Source: Viridibacillus sp050278625
GTDB lineage: Bacteria; Bacillota; Bacilli; Bacillales_A; Planococcaceae
Direction of reading: 5' to 3'
NCBI RefSeq assembly: GCF_050278625.1
Contig: NZ_JBNNTI010000020.1
Coordinates: 1 to 64,000 of the forward strand
DNA: 64,000 bases
Shown here: positions 35,767 to 45,248 of the stretch, piece after piece
How the letters are laid out: each line of letters opens with the position of its first letter
Numbering within the stretch: position 1 is the stretch's first letter
Translations under genes and position numbers: made by a program
The notes under the pieces: model-generated
What the model was told of the DNA's origin: nothing
Database searches by the model: none
The model's input: the letters and a program-made list of their open reading frames with translations, nothing else

Positions 35767-36577
35767 TTGGCAAGTTATCAACTATTAAAGCCTACTAAAA
35801 CAGACAAACCACGTATTAAATTAATATCGGAATTTAGGTATGATGAATCTGGTAAACGATTGCGTAAAACAAAAACCGTTACTTTAAAGCAGTGGAATGG
35901 GGATATATTGAGGAAAATCCATGTAGTAAGGCAACCAAGCCGAAACGGATTAGTCGTAACACGGTTAATTATTATAATGAAGCGCAGATGAAGCAGTTGT
36001 TGGAGATTATTCCTCTACTTCACATTAAACACCAATTACCGATTAAAATTGCTCTGTTTTGTGGGTTACGGATGAGTGAAATTGCTGGCAATTGCTGGCT
36101 TACGTTTTGAGAGTGTTGACTTCACACATCATTCCATTTACGTCGGTAGAACACTTCAATATGACAAAGAAGACAAACGCTTATTCCTCGATACAACAAA
36201 AACGGGTGAAAATCGTGTTGAATACACCGCAGAGCCTTATTGAAGAGTTAAAAGTATATATGGAGGAGAAACAGAAGAAGCTGTCTAAAATCGGTAAGAA
36301 GTTCAATCCGATACTTGATGATAATGGTCGTCCTATCTATCTAAACCATCCAGACCGCATGAGTAGACAGTGGTTAGACGTCGTAAAAAAATATGATTTA
36401 CCGTACATTACGTTTCATGGTTTACGTCATACGTGTGCGTCTTATATGCTTGCGAATAATGTAAATATCAAAGTTATCCAGGAGCAGCTAGGACACAAAA
36501 ATATACGTGAAACTCTTGATACGTATTCCCATATTGATGTATCTCAAAAAGAACAAGCAACACAATTATTTAAATGA
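35767..36577 (+). pseudogene. Phage-type tyrosine integrase, relic 2
   Basis: Three pieces of one integrase in successive frames. The N-terminal arm (TTG at 35767, MASYQLLKPTKTDKPRIKL) ends after about 45 codons, then a core fragment (YIEENPCSKATKPKRISRNT, with catalytic Arg in FCGLRMSEIAG, about 35903-36080), then the C-terminus (HGLRHTCASYML with the HxxR, LGHKNIRETLDTYSHID with the Tyr) to 36577. About 100-130 codons are missing between the first and second pieces and two frame changes occur. It cannot make an active enzyme. The catalytic residues in the remaining parts are unmutated. Confidence 0.85.
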
Positions 36578-36589
36578 ATTAAACAAATA

Positions 36590-36627
36590 AAAAAGTGACC
36601 ACCTTTTTTGAAAATGGTCACTTTTGG
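36590..36627. terminator. Terminator between integrase relic and deoD
   Basis: AAAAGTGACCACC pairs with (A)TGGTCACTTTT. It works in both directions and ends deoD on the minus strand. Confidence 0.75.
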
Positions 36628-36668
36628 TCACTTGTTAAAAATTGCAAACTCATAAACCCTTGCTACGA

Positions 36669-37373
36669 CTAGTCTTGAATCGCTGCTTCTAATGCAACAA
36701 TCATCATATCGTTAAATGTTAATTGACGTTCTTCAGATGATGTTACTTCACCAGTAATGATATGATCACTTACTGTTAGGATTGAAAGCGCTTGACGGCC
36801 ATATTTTGCTGCTAAAGTGTAAAGTGCTGCTGATTCCATTTCAACTGCTAAAACACCATAACGAGCTAATTTTTCATTTTGATTTTCTTCACTATAGAAC
36901 ATATCTGCAGTAAAGATGTTACCCACTTTTAAATTCAGACCCGCTTCTTTTCCAGCATTATATGCTTTTAAAAGTAAATCGAAATCAGCTGTAGGCGCAT
37001 AGTCTAAACCATTGAAGATAATTTCGTTCATTTTTGAATCAGTAGAAGCACTTTGAGCAATAATAACGTCGCGTACTTTAACATCTTTTTGAATTGCTCC
37101 ACATGTACCTACACGGATTAGTTTTTGTACACCGTATTCTTGCATTAATTCGTTTACATAAATAGAAATTGATGGCACACCCATACCTGTACCTTGTACA
37201 GATACACGTTTACCTTTATATGTACCTGTGAACCCTAACATATTACGTACTTCGTTATAGCATGTAACATCTTCTAGATAAGTTTCTGCAATGTATTTTG
37301 CACGTAATGGATCTCCAGGAAGTAGAACGATTTCTGCGATATCACCTTGTTTGGCATTAATATGAATACTCAT
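36669..37373 (-). CDS. deoD: Purine nucleoside phosphorylase, DeoD type
   Basis: A 234-residue enzyme that cleaves purine (deoxy)nucleosides with phosphate to base and (deoxy)ribose-1-phosphate in salvage. Family motifs: LLPGDPLRAKYIAE (phosphate site, Gly/Arg), GVPSISIYVNEL, IRVGTCGAI, VEMESAALYTLA (ribose/base site) and LTVSDHI with the catalytic Asp (about 204). Hexameric in relatives. The ATG at 37373 gives the usual MSIHINAKQG start; an ATG six codons earlier is less typical. The ribosome site is weak in either case. Confidence 0.95.
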   Translation of the reverse strand: MSIHINAKQGDIAEIVLLPGDPLRAKYIAETYLEDVTCYNEVRNMLGFTGTYKGKRVSVQGTGMGVPSISIYVNELMQEYGVQKLIRVGTCGAIQKDVKVRDVIIAQSASTDSKMNEIIFNGLDYAPTADFDLLLKAYNAGKEAGLNLKVGNIFTADMFYSEENQNEKLARYGVLAVEMESAALYTLAAKYGRQALSILTVSDHIITGEVTSSEERQLTFNDMMIVALEAAIQD

Positions 37374-37542
37374 TAGTATCACTCTTTTCATTAGTATAGT
37401 TATTCATCATATTTCTATAAAACAGCTATGATGCTACAAGCATTGTACCAAGAAAGTCTGACCTCTGACAAATGATATCTTAAATAAGTTTAAAAATTTA
37501 TATTAATTAATTTACCCCATTGTTGCTTAATAATAACTTAAA

Positions 37543-37764
37543 TTAGTTATATTTTAATTCGTATAAATACCAAAGTTCATCAAAAACACGTGCGCTCATT
37601 TCGTCATCTGCTTTTTCTTCGATGTATTTCGAAAGCATATGGAAATCTGTTGATTGTTTAGGAAAACCATGATCTTGAAAAGCTGCTTCTGCAAACGTAG
37701 CTTTCTCATCATGTTTTTCACCACCACGAAATGTTTGAACATAACTGTAGAACGAATGATTCAT
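37543..37764 (-). CDS. yozE: YozE-family small protein (UPF0346)
   Basis: A 73-residue protein with the YozE SAM-like helical fold. Diagnostic stretches are SFYSYVQTFRGG, AFQDHGFPKQSTDFHMLSKY and a C-terminal FDELWYLYE. Function unknown in the family. Single gene, GGAGG upstream (ATCTCCCTCC on the plus strand). Confidence 0.92.
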   Translation of the reverse strand: MNHSFYSYVQTFRGGEKHDEKATFAEAAFQDHGFPKQSTDFHMLSKYIEEKADDEMSARVFDELWYLYELKYN

Positions 37765-37884
37765 AAATATCTCCCTCCTAGTAGTTACTTAGTCATGATT
37801 TATTTTTCAAAAAGTATAGAATATTCTTTCATAAAGAAGTAAAATGAACAGTATTCAATAGAAATATGGAAAGTGGGTGACAGA

Positions 37885-39732
37885 TTGGTAAAAAAATTCA
37901 AAATTAATGCGCAAAACGTAAGGGAAAGTAATGATCAAAGCCCTAATAAGTCATCAGTTTCAATGGCTTCATTTTTCAGAAAGAAAAAGAAGCAAAATAA
38001 CATTGAAGTTCAAGGACCTATTCAATCAAACTTTTTCCAAATGATTCGCGGCCGCATCATTACTAACTTCTTGATACTCATCATTATTCTATCAGCAATG
38101 CTTGTTGTTTCCTATTCAAATATGTCTAACCTTCAAAACGAATTAAAGGTTTTTACAGGGAAGCATCTTGCAGAACAGATGAAAGTAAATAGTTTAGCTG
38201 CTGATATTGCGAAATTATCTAACTCTGAACAAAGTTATATTATAACGGGAAAAGATAATTTCCTAAGACAATATAGTCAGGATAAAAACCATATTGAATC
38301 CAATTTATTAGAACTTCAAAAAATATTCGCTGACCGAAAAGAAGAGTTAGATCGAATTACTTCCATCGACCAATTTTATAACAATTATATTCAGTATTCG
38401 AAACGATTGATTGACACTCGCCAAAATTCAGGTCTTGAAAACGCGCAAAAACTCGTTCTTGCTGGAAATGGCAAGACGGCCATGGGTTATATAGATGTGC
38501 ATATTGAAATGATTAATGACATGCTAATAAAGAAAAGTAATGAACAAATCAAATCACTTGAAAAACAGACGGAAATTGCAATGATAATATTCTTAATTTT
38601 AACAATATCGTCTATTATTTTAACTATTGTAACGGGTACCATTTTGTTCCGTTCAATTAAACGTAACACATTAGCTATTAATAGATCTATTCTGGATATT
38701 GCTCAAGCAAACGGGGACTTGACTAAACGAGTAAAAGTAAAAACAAAAGATGAATTTGCTGAAATCGCCAATAGTACAAATGTGTTAATCACATCCATCT
38801 CTTCATTAGTCAAACGCGTGAGTACACTTGCTGAAAGTGTATCTGCTAGTGGGCAACAATTAATGGCTTCAGCCGATGAAAATTCGAATATTATCCAATC
38901 AATTGCCGATACAACAGGTGAAATCGCTGAAGGTAGCGAGCAAACGATGCTACGTATGAATAACGCCGTTCAAAAGATGAATTTGTTAGAAGAAGCTGCA
39001 CGTTACTTAAGTACAGATGCTGAACATGTGAAAACAGCAACTGATCAAATGAAGATTGCTGCTGAACTTGGTGAAAAAAGCGTAGAACAGTCTTCAAAAG
39101 TGATGATGTTGATAGAAGAAACTATGGCTAATACAACAGAAACTGTTGAAGCACTAGGTAAAAAATCATCCGATATTACTTCCATTATTCGTACAATTAC
39201 TGATATCTCAGAACTAACAAACTTACTGGCCCTTAATGCAGCCATCGAAGCAGCTCGTGCTGGTGAACATGGTAAAGGATTCGCTGTCGTAGCAGATGAG
39301 GTTCGAAAGCTAGCTGAGCAATCTCAAAAAGCCGCACTGGAAGTAACGGGGATCGTTTCATCAATTCAATCAGAAGTACAAGCTATTATCACACAAAATC
39401 ATGATGGTGTACAAAATGTGATACACGGTGTTGAAGTGACAAATGAAACAAATGCTTCTTTAGATAAAATTATTAAACAAACAAACGATACTGTAGCGAT
39501 TATTAACAAAATGGTCATTCAAATTGAGCAAACTTTAAGCTATAGCCAAGAAGTGGCTGCCTCCTTTATAGAAGTAAATCAGATTGCAGAAAATACAGCA
39601 ATGAGCACAGAGCGTTCCGCAGCTTCTGCAGAAGAAGGCTCTGCATCAATGCAAGAAATTACAGCTTCAGCAGTTGAACTATCCAATCAAGCTGACGAAT
39701 TACGAAAAGTGGTTGGGGAATTCAAAGTATAA
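37885..39732 (+). CDS. Methyl-accepting chemotaxis protein with four-helix-bundle sensor
   Basis: About 615 residues. A basic cytoplasmic N-terminus (1-50), TM1 (about 55-77), an extracellular helical sensor (about 80-230, CHASE3/4HB type), TM2 (about 232-256), HAMP (about 257-310) and the signalling domain with hairpin tip ELTNLLALNAAIEAARAGEH. The long basic tail before TM1 is unusual. Start uncertain: a GTG at 37873 lacks a clear site, while the TTG at 37885 has GGGTGA 4 nt upstream. Single gene with its own terminator at 39748. Confidence 0.93.
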   Translation: MVKKFKINAQNVRESNDQSPNKSSVSMASFFRKKKKQNNIEVQGPIQSNFFQMIRGRIITNFLILIIILSAMLVVSYSNMSNLQNELKVFTGKHLAEQMKVNSLAADIAKLSNSEQSYIITGKDNFLRQYSQDKNHIESNLLELQKIFADRKEELDRITSIDQFYNNYIQYSKRLIDTRQNSGLENAQKLVLAGNGKTAMGYIDVHIEMINDMLIKKSNEQIKSLEKQTEIAMIIFLILTISSIILTIVTGTILFRSIKRNTLAINRSILDIAQANGDLTKRVKVKTKDEFAEIANSTNVLITSISSLVKRVSTLAESVSASGQQLMASADENSNIIQSIADTTGEIAEGSEQTMLRMNNAVQKMNLLEEAARYLSTDAEHVKTATDQMKIAAELGEKSVEQSSKVMMLIEETMANTTETVEALGKKSSDITSIIRTITDISELTNLLALNAAIEAARAGEHGKGFAVVADEVRKLAEQSQKAALEVTGIVSSIQSEVQAIITQNHDGVQNVIHGVEVTNETNASLDKIIKQTNDTVAIINKMVIQIEQTLSYSQEVAASFIEVNQIAENTAMSTERSAASAEEGSASMQEITASAVELSNQADELRKVVGEFKV

Positions 39733-39747
39733 CTTTTTCACTAAATG

Positions 39748-39782
39748 ACTTGCAATTTCTATTGAGATTGCAAGTTTTTTTA
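39748..39782 (+). terminator. Terminator of the chemoreceptor gene
   Basis: ACTTGCAAT (39748-39756) pairs perfectly with ATTGCAAGT (39767-39775), followed by a T run. Confidence 0.9.
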
Positions 39783-39945
39783 TTCCGCTCATTAATTTAT
39801 ATGTATTAGAAATTCCTTCGTTCATAATGTTATTACCCCAATCCTCCCTTCTTAAGACAACATTTCATGTGATAACAATGATTACACTGGGATGTTAGTC
39901 GTATATAAAAAAATGGCAGGAGACATGACATCATCTCTCGTCCAT

Positions 39946-40875
39946 TTACATATTAACAAATTCGGCATACGTTTTATTACCATGTACTTTGCAGCCATAT
40001 AGATAACATTTTAAAACATAGTATGGCTCGAAATAAATTCTTGGGCGGTAGCCCTTCAAAATTCGTCCAATCAGTGTATTATATTTTTCTTTTGTATGTT
40101 GTAAGTCCATATTGGATTCTTCGAGATTTTCCTCTATCAACGCTTTATCTATTGCTCTTACACTACTTTTTACAATTTCATCAGCAGTTTCTGTTTTCAT
40201 CTGGTCTATAATATCTGACGCTTCTTCTACTCTACCTAATTGAATAAGCGCATAAACATAATGTTCTACCCAATCATACGATCTAACAATTTCTCTCCAT
40301 CCTATTTCAAACAAAGGAATTGCTTCTTCAAAGTAGTTAATTTGCGCATAAAGTTCAGCAACATTTACTTCACCCATATAATTTTCATCATCTGCATTAA
40401 CTTTTTTAAGCGTATTAAGTACAGAATCGTAATCATCTAAATATAAGTAAGAAACCATTTCCGCATATTTTAAAAAATCGCCATCAGTTGCAGATTTTTT
40501 ATAATGTTCTGCTGCTTTTTCAAAATTGTCCATGTTAAAATATGCTGCTGCTAAATTCCCATGAACTACTTCAGTATCTTCCATTTTTAAAGCATATTCT
40601 AAAATTCTGATTGCTGAAATATATTTTTCCATTCGCAAATAAATTTCACCTAGTAAAGCAAAAGGAAAATAATGTTTTGGTTGTTGTTCTATTGCTTCAG
40701 CTAAGAGCGGTAAAGCTTTGTAATATTCTTCAGCGTCTTTAATATAAAAACATGCTAAGTTATGGAGCGATTGTATATCTCTTTTTTCTATTACTGCTTG
40801 CTCTAGCATCATTTGAGCTTCTTCAAATTTAAATTCTTGTAATAACTGATTAACAGCTATGTCATTTAAATTCAT
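39946..40875 (-). CDS. TPR-repeat protein
   Basis: A 309-residue soluble protein made of helical pairs. At least six TPR-like repeats lie between about 10 and 220 (for example HYFPFALLGEIYLRMEKYIS and VVHGNLAAAYFNMDNFEKAA). A conserved-looking tail ends RPRIYFEPYYVLKCYLYGCK. No enzymatic motif; likely a scaffold or adaptor. The ATG at 40875 has AGGTG 5 nt upstream; the longer frame to 40935 has no site. Neighbours do not suggest a pathway. Confidence 0.8.
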   Translation of the reverse strand: MNLNDIAVNQLLQEFKFEEAQMMLEQAVIEKRDIQSLHNLACFYIKDAEEYYKALPLLAEAIEQQPKHYFPFALLGEIYLRMEKYISAIRILEYALKMEDTEVVHGNLAAAYFNMDNFEKAAEHYKKSATDGDFLKYAEMVSYLYLDDYDSVLNTLKKVNADDENYMGEVNVAELYAQINYFEEAIPLFEIGWREIVRSYDWVEHYVYALIQLGRVEEASDIIDQMKTETADEIVKSSVRAIDKALIEENLEESNMDLQHTKEKYNTLIGRILKGYRPRIYFEPYYVLKCYLYGCKVHGNKTYAEFVNM

Positions 40876-41050
40876 CTCGTCACCTTCCAATTCAACTATG
40901 CAAATAATAGCATATTCATATAAAAATTGTACCACTTCTCAAAACTTATCAACTTTTCAAATTATACTTGTTTCATAAAAATGTTGATATTCTCATGTTT
41001 ACATGGTAAAATTTCATTATTATCAACTTTCAAACAATTGAATATACTTA

Positions 41051-41151
41051 CTTATCAAGAGAGATGGAGGGACTTGGCCCGACGATATCTCAGCAACCAC
41101 CCTATTTGCGGCAAGGTGCTAATTCCAGTAGACGTAGTCTTGTAGATAAGG
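41051..41151 (+). ncRNA. SAM-I (S-box) riboswitch
   Basis: The S-box aptamer is clear: CTTATCAAGAGAGATGGAGG, then GACTTGGCCCGACGATATCT, CAGCAACCACCC, GGCAAGGTGCTAATTCCAG and the closing GATAAGGAG that pairs with CTTATC. It senses S-adenosylmethionine and lies directly before the metI-metC terminator. Confidence 0.97.
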
Positions 41152-41170
41152 AGATTGACTTCATATTTTG

Positions 41171-41207
41171 AAGGCCCTCTTCCTTAGAGGGCCTTTTACT
41201 TTTTTAA
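41171..41207 (+). terminator. S-box regulated terminator
   Basis: AAGGCCCTCT (41171-41180) pairs with AGAGGGCCTT (41186-41195), then T-rich sequence. With SAM bound the upstream aptamer lets this form and stops transcription of metI-metC. Confidence 0.92.
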
Positions 41208-41221
41208 TAAAGGATGATGAC

Positions 41222-42355
41222 ATGATGACAAACAACCGTATTGAAACACGCCTAGTTCAGCTTGGTAATAACACTGATCAAAAAACGGGTGCTATTAACA
41301 CACCGATTTACCTTTCGACAGCCTATAAACATGCGGGTCTTGGACAATCTACTGGCTACGATTATACACGGACAAAAAATCCGACACGCACTGTATTAGA
41401 GGAAGCTATAGCTAACTTAGAATCTGGAGACGCTGGCTTTGCCTGTAGTAGTGGGATGGCTGCTATTCAATTAGTATTGTCCCTTTTCAAATCAGGTGAT
41501 GAGCTTATTTTACCTGAGGATATTTACGGTGGAACTTACCGTTTACTTGCTCAATACCATGAACAATATGCGATTAAACCTCATTATGCGAAATTCTCTT
41601 CAACTGAAGAAGTTGAGTCCTACATTAACGACAAAACGCGCGCCATTTTTATTGAGACTCCAACTAACCCTTTAATACAGGAATTTGATATTGAGCTATA
41701 TGCAAAGCTTGCAAAAAAACATCATTTACTTCTGATTGTTGATAATACCTTCTTAACACCCTACTATCAACGTCCAATAGAGCTAGGTGCTGATATTGTT
41801 CTACATAGTGCAACTAAATACATCGGTGGCCATAATGATGTTCTGGCTGGGCTTGTCGTTAGTAAAGGTGAAGAGCTTAGCGAAAAACTATTCACAAATC
41901 ATAATGCAGCAGGTGCAACACTTGCTCCATTCGACTCATGGTTACTGCTACGAGGATTAAAAACGTTACATCTTCGCATGAAACAACATACGGAAAATGC
42001 TAAGCAAATCGCGGCTTATCTAGAACAAGAACCTTTAGTAAAAGACGTTCTGTTTGCTGGTAAAGGCGGCATGATTTCTTTCCGTTTACAAAAAGGTGAC
42101 TTAGTTGGTAAGTTTTTAGAAAGCTTGAAATTAATCGTCTTCGCTGAAAGCTTGGGCGGTGTGGAAAGCTTTATCACATATCCAACTACACAAACACATG
42201 CGGATATTCCAGAAGAAGAACGTATAGCTCGGGGTGTTGATGACTCTTTACTTCGCTTTTCTGTGGGTATTGAAGAAGCAGAAGATTTAATCGCCGATTT
42301 ACAACAAGTTTTTTCTATCTTAGAAAAAGAGGTGTCATCATATGAGTTCAATTAA
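41222..42355 (+). CDS. metI: Cystathionine gamma-synthase / O-acetylhomoserine thiolase
   Basis: A 377-residue PLP enzyme of the Cys/Met metabolism family. The Schiff-base Lys is in LHSATKYIGGH (about 195) and the PLP-phosphate region in CSSGMAAI (about 75). First step of the transsulfuration route to methionine, condensing acylated homoserine with cysteine (or sulfide). Two adjacent ATGs (41222 and 41225) follow AAAGGATG; the first has 5-nt spacing. Under S-box control and overlapping metC by 14 bp, as in the B. subtilis metIC operon. Confidence 0.93.
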   Translation: MMTNNRIETRLVQLGNNTDQKTGAINTPIYLSTAYKHAGLGQSTGYDYTRTKNPTRTVLEEAIANLESGDAGFACSSGMAAIQLVLSLFKSGDELILPEDIYGGTYRLLAQYHEQYAIKPHYAKFSSTEEVESYINDKTRAIFIETPTNPLIQEFDIELYAKLAKKHHLLLIVDNTFLTPYYQRPIELGADIVLHSATKYIGGHNDVLAGLVVSKGEELSEKLFTNHNAAGATLAPFDSWLLLRGLKTLHLRMKQHTENAKQIAAYLEQEPLVKDVLFAGKGGMISFRLQKGDLVGKFLESLKLIVFAESLGGVESFITYPTTQTHADIPEEERIARGVDDSLLRFSVGIEEAEDLIADLQQVFSILEKEVSSYEFN

Positions 42356-43529
42356 TGAACAAATCGAAACAAGTTTAATCACCGCTTCTACTCGTGGTAA
42401 TTACGAGCAAAAAACTGGTGCAGTAAATGTTCCAATATACTTATCATCTACATTTGATCAGGAACATTTCGATTCTTTTGGTCCGTATGATTATAGTCGT
42501 TCTGGCAATCCAACTCGTGATGCTTTAGAGAAGACAATTGCTGAACTTGAAGGTGGTACTCGTGGATTTGCATTCTCTTCAGGAATTGCAGCCATTGCTT
42601 CCGCCTTTATGATCTTAGAAGCCGGCGACCATATTGTTGTGACATCTGAAGTATACGGTGGAACATACCGTTTCGTAACACAAGTGTTAACAAAGTTTGG
42701 AATTGAACATACATTTGCTGATTTCTCTGAATTAGCATCAGTTGAAGCAGCTATACGTCCAAATACAAAGGTATTATATATAGAAACACCAGCTAATCCC
42801 CTTTTAGGTATTACTGATATAGAAAGTGTTGTGGCTATTGCAAAGGCAAATGGTGCTCTAACGTTTTTAGATAACACTTTTATGACACCTTTATATCAAC
42901 GTCCATTAGATCTTGGTGTGGATGTTGTATTACACAGTGCAACTAAGTTTTTAGGGGGGCACAGTGATATTATCGCAGGGCTTGCAGTAACAAAAGACGT
43001 AGATCTTGGTAACAGAATCTACTTCATGCAAAACTCATTCGGTGCTATTTTAGGTGCGCAAGATTCCTTCTCTTTAATTCAAGGTATCAAAACGTTAAAT
43101 GCCCGTTTAACACAATCAACAGCATCCGCATCAAAAATTGCAAATTATTTAGATGCTCATGAACTCGTAGAAGAGGTATATTTCCCAGGCTTAGAATCGC
43201 ACCCAGGTCATGATATCCATACAAAACAAGCAAAAAATGCTGGTGCCGTATTATCATTTAAACTACCTAATCGTGAAATCACAAAAGCATTTGTTGAACA
43301 TGTACAAATTCCAATTTTCGCTGTGAGCCTTGGTGGCGTAGAGTCCATCCTTTCCTATCCAGCTACAATGAGCCACGCCGCTATCCCTAAAGAAGAGCGT
43401 GAAAAACGTGGTATTACAGATGGACTTTTACGCTTCTCTGTTGGGCTTGAAAATGTTGATGATTTAATCGCAGATTTTGAGCAAGCTTTTGCTAAAGCGA
43501 TAGAACTTACCGTTGTTGGCAATAAATAA
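42342..43529 (+). CDS. metC: Cystathionine beta-lyase
   Basis: A 395-residue PLP enzyme of the same family as its neighbour. The Lys is in LHSATKFLGGH (about 203), and YGGTYRFV and DNTFMTPLYQRPLDLG surround the active site. Splits cystathionine to homocysteine, ammonia and pyruvate. Ribosome site AAGAGGTG lies inside metI, 7 nt before the ATG. Substrate roles of metI and metC are assigned from order and similarity, and could be swapped or overlap. A hairpin terminator follows at 43538-43572. Confidence 0.93.
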   Translation: MSSINEQIETSLITASTRGNYEQKTGAVNVPIYLSSTFDQEHFDSFGPYDYSRSGNPTRDALEKTIAELEGGTRGFAFSSGIAAIASAFMILEAGDHIVVTSEVYGGTYRFVTQVLTKFGIEHTFADFSELASVEAAIRPNTKVLYIETPANPLLGITDIESVVAIAKANGALTFLDNTFMTPLYQRPLDLGVDVVLHSATKFLGGHSDIIAGLAVTKDVDLGNRIYFMQNSFGAILGAQDSFSLIQGIKTLNARLTQSTASASKIANYLDAHELVEEVYFPGLESHPGHDIHTKQAKNAGAVLSFKLPNREITKAFVEHVQIPIFAVSLGGVESILSYPATMSHAAIPKEEREKRGITDGLLRFSVGLENVDDLIADFEQAFAKAIELTVVGNK

Positions 43530-43537
43530 ATGATTGC

Positions 43538-43573
43538 ATAAGCCGCTTCACTGAATTGGTGGGGTGGCTTTTT
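43538..43573 (+). terminator. Terminator of metI-metC
   Basis: AAGCCGCTTCAC pairs imperfectly with GGTGGGGTGGCTT, followed by TTTT. Confidence 0.7.
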
Positions 43574-43677
43574 TCTATACTTTTTGAGAGCACTTACACA
43601 GATTTATTGATATTTAACCATAAAATTGGTAATTTTATACACCCCTTCCCCTTTCTTCTACATAAAAAAATAACAAC

Positions 43678-43707
43678 CCACAAAAGTGGATTGCCATTAA
43701 AATATTT
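43678..43707 (-). terminator. Weak terminator of msrA-msrB
   Basis: A short CCAC-TTTT-GTGG hairpin on the minus strand lies ahead of a run of seven Ts (complement of 43665-43671). Confidence 0.4.
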
Positions 43708-44132
43708 CATTCAAAATATTTTAAATATTCTCCGTAACCCTCTTCATAAAACTTGGCCTTTGGTACAAACTTCAATGCTGCAGAGTTGATACAATAACGT
43801 AATCCTGTTGGCTTTGGACCATCTGGGAAGACATGTCCTAAATGTGAATCAGCTTGTCCGCTACGTACTTCTGTGCGACGCATACCAAAGCTTGTGTCGA
43901 AGTTTTCTTGTATACTAGCACCTTCTACTGGTTTGCTAAAACTTGGCCAACCACAGCCTGCATTGAATTTGTCTTTTGAGTGGAATAATGGTTCGCCAGA
44001 TACGATATCTACATATAGACCTTCTTCAAAATGACTGTCGTATTCGTTTTGGAAAGGCGGCTCAGTTCCATGCTCTTGCGTAACATGGTATTGCATCGGT
44101 GTTAATGTTTTTAACTTTTCTTCTTTGTTCAT
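43707..44132 (-). CDS. msrB: Peptide methionine-R-sulfoxide reductase
   Basis: A 141-residue repair enzyme for the R epimer of methionine sulfoxide. The catalytic Cys is in LRYCINSAALKF (about 117) and the substrate pocket in GCGWPSFSKP (about 65-74). The usual two CxxC zinc pairs are absent, so it is a zinc-free form. Its ATG overlaps the msrA stop (ATGA), with GGGGGA 7 nt upstream; a longer frame to 44147 is rejected. Works with thioredoxin. Confidence 0.95.
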   Translation of the reverse strand: MNKEEKLKTLTPMQYHVTQEHGTEPPFQNEYDSHFEEGLYVDIVSGEPLFHSKDKFNAGCGWPSFSKPVEGASIQENFDTSFGMRRTEVRSGQADSHLGHVFPDGPKPTGLRYCINSAALKFVPKAKFYEEGYGEYLKYFE

Positions 44133-44653
44133 GATTTTGTCCCCCAATGCTGTTGTTGGAATGCAGTTCGCCCAGAGCCAACTGAATAGCGCTCGTAATG
44201 TGCTGGATTCTTCTTATAGTAGTGTTGATGATAAATTTCTGCTGGGTAGAACGGTTTTTCTGGTAGAATTTGTACAGCAATTGGAGCTTTGAATTTACCT
44301 GAGTCTTGTAATGCTTTTTTTGACGCTTCAGCTATTTTATGCTGTTCTACATCATGGTAGAAAATCGCGGTCATATAAGACTGTCCTCGGTCATAAAATT
44401 GACCACCTGCATCTGTTGGATCAATTAAAGTCCAGTATAGCTCGACTAACTTTTCATAAGGATAAATCGCTGGATCAAAAGTGATTTGTACAGCTTCAAA
44501 ATGCCCTGTTGTTTCACTACAAACTTGTTCATAAGTCGGATTTTCAGTATGTCCACCAGTATAACCAGATATTACGGACTCGATGCCCTCTTGCTGATCA
44601 AATGGTTTTACCATACACCAAAAGCATCCACCTGCAAATGTTGCTACTGCCAT
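44129..44653 (-). CDS. msrA: Peptide methionine-S-sulfoxide reductase
   Basis: A 174-residue enzyme reducing the S epimer. The nucleophile Cys is in AGGCFWCMVKPF (about 10-13), and TGGHTENPTYEQVCSETTGH follows (about 33-52). Conserved EKPFYPAEIYHQHYYKKNP closes the fold. First of the msrA-msrB pair and translationally coupled. GGAGG-type site before the ATG (AGGAGGAAT). Confidence 0.96.
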   Translation of the reverse strand: MAVATFAGGCFWCMVKPFDQQEGIESVISGYTGGHTENPTYEQVCSETTGHFEAVQITFDPAIYPYEKLVELYWTLIDPTDAGGQFYDRGQSYMTAIFYHDVEQHKIAEASKKALQDSGKFKAPIAVQILPEKPFYPAEIYHQHYYKKNPAHYERYSVGSGRTAFQQQHWGTKS

Positions 44654-44665
44654 ATGCTATTCCTC

Positions 44666-45241
44666 CTATTCTTGAACGGGAACCGTTACTTCCAGTATAA
44701 TCTTACCTTCTTTTAAATTAAATTCTTTTGCTTGCATGTGCGAACCTGAAAGTACTGATATCTCTGTTAAACCCATATATACTTCTTCTTTGTTTGGACG
44801 AATAACCATCCAAGAAGGTAAATCTACTGAGTCATTTAACAATTTTAATGCCGTACTTGGAGGGATGTTCAACATACCGACTTCTACATTTGTTTGTTTT
44901 AATAATAGATTGCCTTCTTCATCAATTATTGGGTCAAACTTCATCGTAATTGGTAACTCCATTCCAAAAACACTGAGCTCACTAACTAAAGAAACTTCTT
45001 CATTAATGTACATATGTACAGGGATGGACTTGGCTTTCATTGCGTCCTGAATGTACTTGTTTGCAATTGCTTCAAAATCCGCAGGTGTTGTTTGAACTAA
45101 TAATTTACTACCTTCAGGCATTGTAGTTGTTTCAGGTATTGGCATATCAGTTGCCGGTTTCGTAATGAAGACAAACAATCCAATAATTACTGATAATATT
45201 AAAGTTGCTAAAAAGAAAAAAGCTATTTTCCACTTATTCAC
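44666..45241 (-). CDS. ypmS: YpmS-family membrane-anchored protein
   Basis: About 191 residues with one N-terminal helix (IAFFFLATLILSVIIGLFVF, about 5-24) and an extracellular beta-rich domain. DUF2140 family, whose role is unknown. Encoded directly after ypmR, as in B. subtilis, so both may act together on the outside of the cell. The stop of ypmR lies within the ribosome site AAGGAG. The GTG at 45241 (MNKWKI) is chosen because it gives the usual family start and 10-nt spacing; a GTG two codons earlier is possible. Confidence 0.88.
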   Translation of the reverse strand: MNKWKIAFFFLATLILSVIIGLFVFITKPATDMPIPETTTMPEGSKLLVQTTPADFEAIANKYIQDAMKAKSIPVHMYINEEVSLVSELSVFGMELPITMKFDPIIDEEGNLLLKQTNVEVGMLNIPPSTALKLLNDSVDLPSWMVIRPNKEEVYMGLTEISVLSGSHMQAKEFNLKEGKIILEVTVPVQE

Positions 45242-45248
45242 CGTCACA

